DNA from: Desmonostoc vinosum HA7617-LM4
GTDB taxonomy: Bacteria > Cyanobacteriota > Cyanobacteriia > Cyanobacteriales > Nostocaceae
NCBI GenBank assembly: GCA_019359515.1
Contig: JAHHHC010000006.1
Location: 124,001 to 188,000 of the forward strand
Direction: 5' to 3'
Length of the DNA stretch: 64,000 nt
Position 1 is the first letter of the stretch; every line of letters starts with the position of its first letter. Of this stretch, positions 36,735 through 45,133 are shown one piece after another. Below the pieces are notes generated by a model that was given only the letters and a program-made list of their open reading frames with translations, had not been told where the DNA came from and did not search any database. The translations under genes and the position numbers were made by a program.

Positions 36735-37373
36735 TTAGTTGTCTTGACCTTGATCTTTGGATTCAGCAATGTTTTCCTTAACATCAGTCACTGCATTACC
36801 AACTGCTTGTTGGGCGTCATGGACTGCATCACCTAGGGCTTTTTGCACATTTCCTACAGTGTCTTTCACTTGAGATCCTATAGGAGTTTTAGATCCAGTG
36901 GTGCTTTCGCTTGTTCCACCAACAGGCTTTTGCTGAGTTTCCAAATGATTTTTTACCCGCGCTACGACATTGTAGTCATCTGCACCGGCGGGAGTTCTGG
37001 ATTCTACAATACCTTCTGTTGGGCCACCGATCGCTTTCCATGCACCAAGACCACCTATAAGTTCTGATACATGTACAAACCCAGCAGAACGAAGGGCTTG
37101 AGCAGCTTGGCTAGTTTGTTCCTCATTACCACCGTAGACATAAATGTCACGGCTTTTAGCTAAAGAAGCAACTGCACGATCTGCCAATTGATCTAGAGGC
37201 ATTGGCATTGCACCTGTAATATGACCTTCGTTAAATGTTTCGCGATCGCGCACATCTAATATTGTGAATGCAGGCTCACCCCATTCCAAACGAGACTTCA
37301 AAACATGAGCATCGGATTTTGCTTGTATGGGTGGCTGAGGAGGAATGATACCACCTACTAAATTGTTATTCAT
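36735..37373 (-). CDS. Rhodanese-like protein lacking the catalytic cysteine, with LEA-like tail
   Basis: Residues of about 20-120 form a rhodanese fold (TILDVRDRETFNEGHITGA, AMPMPLDQL, GGLGAWKAIGG). The catalytic loop position that normally holds Cys reads VYGGNEEQTS (residues 79-88), with Gly81 in place of Cys, so sulfurtransfer is not expected. The C-terminal ~70 residues have repeated amphipathic, Ala/Val/Asp/Lys-rich segments (NVQKALGDAVHDAQQAVGNA) that resemble LEA or apolipoprotein-like helices. A stress-related or membrane-surface role is possible but not shown. Confidence 0.82.
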   Translation of the reverse strand: MNNNLVGGIIPPQPPIQAKSDAHVLKSRLEWGEPAFTILDVRDRETFNEGHITGAMPMPLDQLADRAVASLAKSRDIYVYGGNEEQTSQAAQALRSAGFVHVSELIGGLGAWKAIGGPTEGIVESRTPAGADDYNVVARVKNHLETQQKPVGGTSESTTGSKTPIGSQVKDTVGNVQKALGDAVHDAQQAVGNAVTDVKENIAESKDQGQDN

Positions 37374-37675
37374 AATAACTGCTCCTTGCTTATTACATTA
37401 ATAAACAATTTAACGAATCGAATAAATTTAATTGCTCTGGCTATGGTATGAAAATCCTTAAACTCTCTCTTCAGATAGACTTGTACTAATTCGTAATTCG
37501 TAATTAAAAAGTGAGATGTTGGAAAACTAAATTCCCAATTTTTTTTGAAAAGTCGGGAATCTGAACACCGCACATTTTTACAAATCAGAGAGGATTACTA
37601 TACATATTCTTATACCAATTCTCTAAAATTCGGCTACACATTCAAACTCTGAAACCCATACTAAATAAGAGCTTC
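37374..37675. other. Gap with partial repeats, no gene seen
   Basis: Contains a short TAATTCGTAATTCGTAATT fragment at about 37487 and an AAAAGTCGGGAATC half-hairpin. No supported gene. Confidence 0.45.
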
Positions 37676-37812
37676 TTAATTACGTTAGCGTTAGCGAGTC
37701 CTCGATAGCGTTAGCGTTAGCGAAGCGGTAGCGAGTCCTCGAGCGTCAGCGGTAGCGAGGTACGAGCGTCAGCGTTAGCGACACAGGAGCGTCATTACGA
37801 ATTACGAATTGG
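37676..37812. repeat. Composite dispersed repeat
   Basis: Begins TTAATTACG and ends CATTACGAATTACGAATT. The GGTAGCGAGTCCTCGAGCG and GTTAGCGACACAGGAGCGTC modules are present. It lies at the 3' end of the NACHT gene. Confidence 0.85.
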
Positions 37813-37818
37813 TATTAG

Positions 37819-40143
37819 TCATTTACTAGTACAACTGATAACTGATTTAATATCAGCGATCGCTAATAATAATGTTTCCTCAATTGCTTGACGTACTAAT
37901 GGAGTTATATTAGCAGCGCGATTGAGGCAATCTACTAGTAATTTATTCGCATCATAATATTGTTGGAGTAGTTCTTTTTGCTGTTTATCGAACTGCCAAT
38001 TATAACCAATATTGCGATGCTCAATTAATATATTTCTTAATTGTTCACCCCAAGCTTGGCCTTGAGCTTGCCACCAGTTTCTAAACCCGCTTTGATTACT
38101 ATCTATATGAGGTAATTGTTTTTTTAGTTGTTGCAGTGCTTGCTTAAATCTTGGCTCAATCACAAGTTCTAAAGCTTCTTCAAAGGCAATGATCAAAGCA
38201 TGAGCATGGTCAAAAGCAAGAGCATTGTTGTGAGTATGCTCAAACGCGGATTCCAGTTCATTTACACAGGCAACAGTACTCAAAAGAAATTCATCTAGAG
38301 CGAGGTTATAATCAAAGGCAATACTACCAACAATGGCGCACTCCAGATCATAAATTGGACTACGGGTAAAGGCGCGATCGCAAACTAGATAAAAGGCACG
38401 AATAGCGACTGGTTTGTAGGTAGTGGAAATAGAACTAGATTTTTGGTTTAGCCAGGTGAGGAAATATTGTAATTTATCATCATCAGCTAATAGTAAATCA
38501 ATCTTATATTTTATTAAATGAAGCATGGTATCAGCATCGGTTAACATACTAACAGTTAACAAAAATATCTGTCGCCAGCGCTGATTATTTATATAGTCTA
38601 AAAAATTGTTTGCAGCTTGGATGGAGAAACTTTCAACAATATTTTGAGCAGTAAAGTATTCTTGGAAAGTTAGATGAGAAAAAGAATAAATTCCTTTTGC
38701 TCTTTCTACAAATAAACCATTTTGCACTTCAATTTCTTTTAAGATATTTATACTGTCTACTGGATAACTATGAATTTGTAAACTATCAAAATATTCAGTA
38801 ATTAAGCACTGAATTTTTCCTGTTTCAAAAAAGTAATCTCCTTGTTCAAAAGTAATAGCTGCAATTTTAGAGAGGAGCTTTTTTTTATTGGAGGAATTTA
38901 ATTTATTAAAAATGCGATCGCGTTTAATACCTTTTGTGTCATCCCACCTAAATAATAAAATATTTACAGCTTGTTCATATAACTTAGTGAGATTAGCTGG
39001 TAGTTCATTTTTCACATAGAATACTAAGCAAATTAAATGCAGCAAGATTGGTGTCTCGGCTAATTCTCTGATATGCTGATTTTCGGGTAAATTTAACTGA
39101 TTGATAAATAAATTTCCTCGCGATTCTGCTTCTTCTCGTGATTTCAAAGTAACTGCCACAAACCAATTTTTCACAAAAACTTCGACTTGCCGAGCATTAA
39201 AATCTGCTATTTCAAATTCTGTAAATCCTGCAAATCTGTATTTTTGAGCAGCAATTCGAGAACTAATTATAAATTGATTTTTATAAAAAATTTGAGCCAA
39301 TCTCCGAATACTAATTGTAACTTGTTCTGCTTCTAATGCTGGTACTTCATCTAATCCATCTAGCAAAATCAGCAGTTTCCCTTGAGTTAATAAAGTAATA
39401 GTTGATTCTTGTTTAACACCACAACTAATCAATTCTTGAGTAATATAGTTTAAGAGATTGAAATCACATGCCTCTTTGGCATCTTCAGCAAATTCTTTTA
39501 ATTTAATAAAAATGGTGATCCGATGCGGCTGAAACTCGCCTTTGTTGCACGCGATCGCTAAATATTGTAAGAATATAGTCTTACCTGAACCTGGCTTACC
39601 CAGTATCATCAATTTCGAGTACTGTGATACAACTTCTAATCCTGACAATCTTCTTTGATGCTTACAATGTCCGAGTCGATTCCAATCTGATTCAGATTGA
39701 AAGTTTTTCAACAAATCAGAAATCTCTCGCCATTGCTGACTAGTTATCTCTTCCCAAAAGTTGATATTAGTGTATATGTCCAACAGTTGAACTGTCTGTC
39801 CAACATCTAACATTTGTACAGTACTGCATTGATCTTGAATTTTGTCTTGGCGCTTTTGGCGTACTTCTCGCACCAATGCGTCTAAGTCAAGGCTACTGGA
39901 TTGTAATTTTGATGTTGCATCTTCAGATAGACCAGCAACCTGTTGCCAAGATAACCCTAGTTGCTGGCAAATTTGCACAAAACAAGTACGAGAAACTGAT
40001 TCACCTGCAAAAAATTTAGCAACTGGTTGGCGCGTGATACCCAAAGCTGCTGCTAATTTATACTGACTCCAAGTTTTGTCTGTTAAAGCTGTTTTAGCTG
40101 CTTTGATGCCTTCTGGCGATGCTCTTAGTCCTTGGCTTGTCAT
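37819..40143 (-). CDS. HTH-NACHT STAND NTPase
   Basis: 774 residues. The N-terminal ~75 residues are a helix-turn-helix-like domain (YKLAAALGITRQPVAKFFAG). A NACHT P-loop NTPase domain follows: Walker A GKPGSGKT at 182-189, Walker B LLILLDGLDE at 257-266 and a sensor-like IISSR. The C-terminal ~400 residues are helical, ending in a segment with FRNWWQAQGQAWGEQLRN, of the type seen at the ends of cyanobacterial NACHT proteins. NACHT proteins are signal-transducing ATPases; several bacterial ones defend against phage. The effector role of an HTH N-terminus is unclear here: transcriptional switch or immune sensor. Confidence 0.88.
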   Translation of the reverse strand: MTSQGLRASPEGIKAAKTALTDKTWSQYKLAAALGITRQPVAKFFAGESVSRTCFVQICQQLGLSWQQVAGLSEDATSKLQSSSLDLDALVREVRQKRQDKIQDQCSTVQMLDVGQTVQLLDIYTNINFWEEITSQQWREISDLLKNFQSESDWNRLGHCKHQRRLSGLEVVSQYSKLMILGKPGSGKTIFLQYLAIACNKGEFQPHRITIFIKLKEFAEDAKEACDFNLLNYITQELISCGVKQESTITLLTQGKLLILLDGLDEVPALEAEQVTISIRRLAQIFYKNQFIISSRIAAQKYRFAGFTEFEIADFNARQVEVFVKNWFVAVTLKSREEAESRGNLFINQLNLPENQHIRELAETPILLHLICLVFYVKNELPANLTKLYEQAVNILLFRWDDTKGIKRDRIFNKLNSSNKKKLLSKIAAITFEQGDYFFETGKIQCLITEYFDSLQIHSYPVDSINILKEIEVQNGLFVERAKGIYSFSHLTFQEYFTAQNIVESFSIQAANNFLDYINNQRWRQIFLLTVSMLTDADTMLHLIKYKIDLLLADDDKLQYFLTWLNQKSSSISTTYKPVAIRAFYLVCDRAFTRSPIYDLECAIVGSIAFDYNLALDEFLLSTVACVNELESAFEHTHNNALAFDHAHALIIAFEEALELVIEPRFKQALQQLKKQLPHIDSNQSGFRNWWQAQGQAWGEQLRNILIEHRNIGYNWQFDKQQKELLQQYYDANKLLVDCLNRAANITPLVRQAIEETLLLAIADIKSVISCTSK

Positions 40144-40727
40144 ATTTCAAGATGAAAAGTTGTAGTACAGTATGTGCTTAAGCATATTTATATGCATAGG
40201 ATATCCTAAGTATATTTCAGTAGATTATTTTTTGAGAAACAGACCTTTGACTTTAAAAAGAGTTTGATATGATGAAGAGTCTGTGAATTTGCTTCCATTT
40301 GAAGAAAAATCTCTGAGATTTTGTATAAACGCGATTAATAGCACTTAAGTAAATAGAGTTGAGTTACACAACTCAACCTAAAAACATACTAAAAAGCTAC
40401 AATAGTCATACACTATACAGACATTATGTTGGCTGAAGTTTTTACAAACTTCATGGAAAATTAAATGTACACAAGTACTACAGTAGCGATCGCTCTGAGT
40501 GATGAGACGAGGCAGCACTTCGGCTTCGCTTAGTGATCGGGGAGGCAGCACTTCGGCTTCGCTCAGTGTCTGGGGAGGTAAGGGAAGAATAAATAATTAC
40601 GAATTCCCCAATCCCCATTACCCCTAATCCCCACTCCCTCCGGGAGCGGGGGCCCCGAGTTCCCCAATCCCTAATTCCCAAAACAAATACACATAGCGAA
40701 TTGCTAAATTAACAATAGGCTGTATTG
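40144..40727. other. Repeat-rich gap, no gene seen
   Basis: Contains the leader of the NACHT gene. It also holds two tandem ~34-bp units (40509-40572) carrying GGCAGCACTTCGGCTTCGCT, and heptamer-like CCCCAATCCC runs near 40604-40680. No supported gene or RNA. Confidence 0.5.
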
Positions 40728-41453
40728 ATGATTATGGTTTCTAATACTACTGCTCCAACTCCCAAGGTTATGGTCGTAGATGACGACTTCGGTGTTCGGA
40801 ATCTCATTTATCGCTTTTTAGGTCGTAAATATCAAATAGAATCGGCAGCAGATGGTAAAGCTGCTTTGTCATTATTTGAGCAATTCAACCCAGCCTTAGT
40901 AATTTTGGATTGGAATTTGCCAGACATTACTGGCTATAGCCTCTGTCAAGAAATGCAGAGTCGCACTGGTGTTTTAGTGATGATACTAACCAGTCGCACT
41001 GACGAGGCTGATAAAATTAAAATTATGGCCGCAGGTGCCGATGATTTTATTACCAAACCTTTCAGTCTGGCAGAAGTAGAAGTGAGAGTAGAAGCTCTTT
41101 TGAGACGTGTACGTTACATCAACCCATCTCCAACACAGCGTCTAATCTTTAAGCAGCTAGCAATTAATCCAGAAGGACGTGAGGTGACACTTAACGATAA
41201 ACCCCTGACCTTAACAGCCTTGGAGTTTAATATTCTACATTTTTTGGCTAGCCATCCTGGTCAAGCTTGGAGTCGCCCGCAGCTAATTCAAAAAATCTGG
41301 GGTTGCGATTATGTAGGAGATGGGCGAGTAGTTGATGTACACATCGGTCAGCTACGCAAAAAAATGGAAGTGGATGCTAGCATACCGGAGTTTATTAAAA
41401 CTGTTCGCGGCTATGGTTACAAGTTTGAAGCACCAGAAAATACTAATTCGTAA
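40728..41453 (+). CDS. OmpR-family response regulator
   Basis: About 241 residues. The receiver domain shows KVMVVDDDFGVRNLIYRF, phospho-acceptor Asp in LVILDWNLPD and Lys in FITKPFSLAE. A linker leads to a winged-helix DNA-binding domain (LTALEFNILHFLASHPGQAWSR, then VVDVHIGQLRKKME and IKTVRGYGYKFE). No sensor kinase is adjacent. I cannot assign it to a named cyanobacterial regulator. ATG at 40728 follows an AGG at good spacing. Confidence 0.92.
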   Translation: MIMVSNTTAPTPKVMVVDDDFGVRNLIYRFLGRKYQIESAADGKAALSLFEQFNPALVILDWNLPDITGYSLCQEMQSRTGVLVMILTSRTDEADKIKIMAAGADDFITKPFSLAEVEVRVEALLRRVRYINPSPTQRLIFKQLAINPEGREVTLNDKPLTLTALEFNILHFLASHPGQAWSRPQLIQKIWGCDYVGDGRVVDVHIGQLRKKMEVDASIPEFIKTVRGYGYKFEAPENTNS

Positions 41454-41687
41454 TTCGTAATTCGTAATGACGCGACGCTCCTGCGTCGCTCTAAGCGAAG
41501 CTATGCCGCAGGCTTTACGCTAACGCTATCGAGGACTCGCTACCGCTGCGAAGCGCGTAATTCGTAATGACGCGACGCTCCTGTGTCGCTCTAAGCGAAG
41601 CTATGCCGCAGGCTTTACGCTGACGCTCGTACCGACGCTCGATGACTCGCTATCGCTACCGCTGCGAAGCGCGTAATTCGTAATTAA
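41443..41687. repeat. Long composite dispersed repeat (two joined copies)
   Basis: Two copies in series, each starting TAATTCGTAATGACGCGACG and carrying GTCGCTCTAAGCGAAGC and TATGCCGCAGGCTTTACGC. It overlaps the stop codon of the OmpR-type regulator. The rest of the gap to 42067 is AT-rich with no gene recognised. Confidence 0.88.
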
Positions 41688-42067
41688 GACATCGTTTGAA
41701 AAGCTTGATACAAGAGATTTCTAAGCTCGACTTTAGCCATTTTTGCACTTACAGGTGATTATGATAAGTATTTAGCAGTTGCGATCGCAATTCTCTGCAA
41801 AGATGATTCAAAATTGGCGATTGATTGTGCTGAAAATATGATCATAGTCACAATCAATCGTCAACTATTGCCAGCCATTCTAAATAGTATTGGCTTCGGA
41901 CAGTTCATTAATTTTGCTCATTAATGACAATTTGCTCGTAATCATAAGCTATTTGTAAACTCACATAATTTTTACATTTAATTATCTTATTATTCCTCCT
42001 ATCACCAGTTAGAAAATTGCTGTAGTATTAGCTGCATAAAAGACAGCCGCATTAGCTATCAATCATG

Positions 42068-42271
42068 CTAAACTTCACTCTTTTTGCTTTTAGGTAAAGG
42101 GCCATTTTTCTGTGAAACAGGTAGCTCCATATCATTTTTGGCTAACCAATCTTCAATAAGTTCCGCTGTCACGTCTGACATATTCAGCCCTTTAAAAAAG
42201 CAAACCGTCTTAAACCTGTTTTTTGTTTCAGGGGACAAGTAAACCCTGATTGACGCTTCTCCTTGTGCCAC
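42068..42271 (-). CDS. Ribbon-helix-helix DNA-binding protein
   Basis: 67 residues. The ribbon strand SIRVYLSPETKNRFKTVC and helix pair (GLNMSDVTAELIEDWLA) are typical of CopG/Arc-like proteins, and a basic tail follows. It starts with GTG. No toxin gene accompanies it, so it may be a stand-alone repressor, plasmid-type copy-control remnant or orphan antitoxin. Two direct repeats and a perfect palindrome lie upstream of it and are candidate operators. Confidence 0.75.
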   Translation of the reverse strand: MAQGEASIRVYLSPETKNRFKTVCFFKGLNMSDVTAELIEDWLAKNDMELPVSQKNGPLPKSKKSEV

Positions 42272-42297
42272 ACTATACCCCTACTAATGAACCTATT

Positions 42298-42372
42298 CAC
42301 TAGTTTATTGGTGCAACGGTTCATAGAGAAAAATTATACATCAGTTGACTAATGCACTAGTGCATTGGTATA
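42298..42372. promoter_or_regulatory. Candidate operator cluster for the RHH protein
   Basis: Direct repeats CACTAGTTTATTGGTGCA (42298-42315) and CACTAGTGCATTGGTATA (42355-42372). The second overlaps a perfect 16-bp palindrome AATGCACTAGTGCATT (42351-42366). The position just upstream of the RHH gene fits autoregulation. Confidence 0.55.
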
Positions 42373-42865
42373 GTATCACCTATACCCAAAGATAGACGCG
42401 CAACCAAGGCAATAGATGCCAAAAAGTGTCAGCGCGGGCGAATAAATATCTAATCAGCGAACAAAGCCAGAAAATGGCTTAAGTTAGCTTCGTTTGTCTT
42501 GAAAACAATACTTGCAATCAAAAATGAAATTAAAAGCTTATAAGCAATCAAATCAGAAGCTATACTTCCAAATACATTATTTGCAAATAGCTTGTAAGTA
42601 TTATCCAGAGGTTATTTGAGTATTTTTCCAGCAACAACTATCTAGACAAAGTTTTCCTTTTAACTAAACCATATGCCCGTATGTTAGGGTTCATAACTAC
42701 TTAACTAGTAGTTCACTACATTAACTGTACCTGGTACGTAGTCAGGACTTTAGTGCTGAAGACAAGGACTAAAGTCCTGACTACAAACTGAAATAACTTT
42801 TCCCAATTTTGTAATTGTTTATTGCTTAATTTTGAATTTTGAATTGTTTTAAGTAGGAGCTTATT
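42373..42865. other. Gap before the Rieske gene cluster
   Basis: No gene seen in ~490 bases. It contains a 17-bp perfect stem-loop (42738-42784) and the AGTAGGAGC ribosome-binding site for the first Rieske gene. The promoter of the cluster must lie here. Confidence 0.5.
42738..42784. repeat. Perfect 17-bp stem-loop
   Basis: GTAGTCAGGACTTTAGT (42738-42754) pairs with ACTAAAGTCCTGACTAC (42768-42784) across a 13-base loop. It resembles a miniature inverted-repeat element and lies about 80 bases upstream of the Rieske cluster. Confidence 0.8.
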
Positions 42866-43870
42866 GTGCTAAAAAACTTCTGGTATGCTTGCGAATTTAG
42901 CTTAGCTGTCACCAACAAGCCCAAGCAAATCGTGATGTTAAATCAGAGATTCATCCTCTACCGTAATTCTCATGGACAAGTCATAGCGTTGCAAGACCAG
43001 TGTTCCCATCGTGGTGCGGCGTTGTCTATGGGTTGGTTGGAAGAAGACTGCATCCGCTGTCCATATCATGGATGGAAATATCAAGCAGATGGGCAATGTA
43101 TCGAAATTCCTTCCAACGCATCCCAAACACCTATTCCCAAAAGAGCAAATATCAATAGTTACCCAGTGCAGGAAAAATATGGTTTTATTTGGTTATTTTA
43201 TGGAGATTTACCAGAAAAAGAGCGTCCTTCAATTCCTCCTTTACCAGAGTATGCACATCCAACCATGCATCCTATTTATTTAGAGTATGAGATGGTAGCT
43301 CACTATACTCGTGTTATAGAAAATGCTCTTGATCCTGCTCATTTGTATGCAGTTCATGCTGATTCCTTTGGTGCAGGATTTGCACAAGATCCAAGAGTTG
43401 AAGATTATGTTGTTCAAGATGAAAATTGGGGTATAAGTGCCAAAATTACATATAAAAACTACACTCAGCCCAAAAATGGAATATTTAAATCCTTTTTTCG
43501 TCCAGCACGTACACAATTAAATGCCAAAACTACTTTTTATCTACCTAATATAACTAAGATTGAAAGTGATTTTGGTCGAGGCAAAATGATTAATTACGCT
43601 GTTCATATTCCTGTTGATGAGAATACAACCATTAGTAAACGGATTCAATTTCGTAACTTCTTTACTTACTCTTGGGCGGATAGATTATTTATAAAATTTC
43701 ATCACAAAGTTGGTTTAGAAGATAGGATAGTAACCGAATCGCAATATCCTAAATTGATTCCTGATACTTTGTCTACAGAAGTTCATGTTCCTGCTGATGC
43801 TCTGACACTTGCTTATCGTAAACTGCGTCAAAAATATCTGATGATGGGCTGGGGTTTGAAGACTATTTAA
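42866..43870 (+). CDS. Rieske non-haem iron oxygenase, first paralogue
   Basis: 334 residues. The N-terminal Rieske 2Fe-2S domain has ligands in DQCSHRGAALSMGW (Cys, His) and RCPYHGWKY (Cys, His). The catalytic domain has the mononuclear iron motif NALDPAHLYAVH (Asp-x2-His-x4-His). The layout matches single-component-alpha oxygenases related to the pheophorbide/chlorophyllide oxygenase group and bacterial ring hydroxylases. Electron donors are not encoded nearby. It starts with GTG after AGGAGC. It is the first gene of a ten-gene same-strand run; its paralogue follows after 150 bases. Confidence 0.9.
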   Translation: MLKNFWYACEFSLAVTNKPKQIVMLNQRFILYRNSHGQVIALQDQCSHRGAALSMGWLEEDCIRCPYHGWKYQADGQCIEIPSNASQTPIPKRANINSYPVQEKYGFIWLFYGDLPEKERPSIPPLPEYAHPTMHPIYLEYEMVAHYTRVIENALDPAHLYAVHADSFGAGFAQDPRVEDYVVQDENWGISAKITYKNYTQPKNGIFKSFFRPARTQLNAKTTFYLPNITKIESDFGRGKMINYAVHIPVDENTTISKRIQFRNFFTYSWADRLFIKFHHKVGLEDRIVTESQYPKLIPDTLSTEVHVPADALTLAYRKLRQKYLMMGWGLKTI

Positions 43871-44021
43871 GAATTCCAAAACTTATCAGAAGCTAGAAAA
43901 TAGAAAATTCAAAATTACGATGTATAAGGCCACTTTGATTAGGCGATCGCCAGTGTTCTCTCCCGATTTTTCTGCTACATAATTTATTTTTCTCTAAAAA
44001 AATAATTAGGAGTCAAGTACG

Positions 44022-45056
44022 TTGAAAAACTTTTGGTACGCTTGTGAATTTAGCTTTGCTATTACCAACAAGCCCAAGCAAATCATGATATTAAATCAAA
44101 GATTTGTTCTTTACCGTAACTCTCAAGAAAAAATCATCGCGTTGAAAGATCAATGTCCTCATCGCGGCGCGGCTTTATCTCTAGGCTGGATTCAGAATGA
44201 CTGCATTCATTGTCCCTATCATGGATGGAAATTTAGATCCGATGGGCAATGTATTGAAATACCTTCCAATGCACCTGGAATACCTATTCCTAAAAAAGCG
44301 AGCGTAGATAGCTATCCAGTTCAGGAAAAATATGGTTTTGTTTGGCTATTTTATGGGGACTTACCAGCAACACAATGCCCTCCCTTGCCAACTTTGCCCG
44401 AATACATGATCTCAACCATGCACCCTGTTTACGATGAGGGGATAGATAATGCTAACTATGCTCGCCTCATGGAAGCAAATCTTGATTTTACCCATGTCAT
44501 CGCCGTCCATAGAAAATCTTTTGGTCAAAGAATTCCCAGAAATAAAACTATTAGCTACAAAGTCGAAGAATACGATTGGGGTGCAGTTGCCAAAGTCAAT
44601 TATGAGTCTTTAGGTAATTCTAAAAGTTTTTTGAACCTTTTACTTGGTGGTCGTCCAGAATTGAAGACAAGATTGAGTTTATATTTGCCGAACGTTACCT
44701 TAGCAGAAATTAGCATCGGTAGAGGAAACAGATTTGATATCAAATTCGGTATTTTAGTTGCTCATCTTCCCATTGATGACAAAACTACTCTTGTCAAACG
44801 TGTTTTATATCGCAACATTTTACCTCTACCTTGGCTAGATGGTTTTTTCAGAAAGCTAGATCATAAACTTGCTCAAGAAGATACAGTAGTAGTCGCAACA
44901 TTAGGCTCACAATCAATGCCCAAAATATCAGAAGAACTTCATGTTGCAGCCGACGCTTTAGATATTACTTTTCGCAGACTAATACAAAAGCACTCAAATA
45001 TTGATAGTCAAAACTATCCTATTAACAAATCTTCCCAACCAGTTCAAGTAGGATAA
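44022..45056 (+). CDS. Rieske non-haem iron oxygenase, second paralogue
   Basis: 344 residues, clearly duplicated from the upstream gene: the first ~110 residues are nearly colinear (NFWYACEFSFAITNKPKQI). Rieske ligands are in DQCPHRGAALSLGW and HCPYHGWKF; the iron motif is ANLDFTHVIAVH. The catalytic half has diverged strongly, with an insertion around GNRFDIKFGILVAHL. The two enzymes probably act on different positions or successive intermediates of one pathway. TTG start after TAGGAG. Confidence 0.9.
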   Translation: MKNFWYACEFSFAITNKPKQIMILNQRFVLYRNSQEKIIALKDQCPHRGAALSLGWIQNDCIHCPYHGWKFRSDGQCIEIPSNAPGIPIPKKASVDSYPVQEKYGFVWLFYGDLPATQCPPLPTLPEYMISTMHPVYDEGIDNANYARLMEANLDFTHVIAVHRKSFGQRIPRNKTISYKVEEYDWGAVAKVNYESLGNSKSFLNLLLGGRPELKTRLSLYLPNVTLAEISIGRGNRFDIKFGILVAHLPIDDKTTLVKRVLYRNILPLPWLDGFFRKLDHKLAQEDTVVVATLGSQSMPKISEELHVAADALDITFRRLIQKHSNIDSQNYPINKSSQPVQVG

Positions 45057-45133
45057 TCCGGCAATTCAGCCAAACACGACTTAACTGTTGTAGAACAACA
45101 CCGAATTAATAGTGAGGAAGTGAGGAGATAAGT

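Noticed and set aside
40478-40681. 67-codon minus-strand reading frame
   Set aside because: Made of repeated low-complexity blocks encoding ERSRSAAS-type peptides; no ribosome-binding site.
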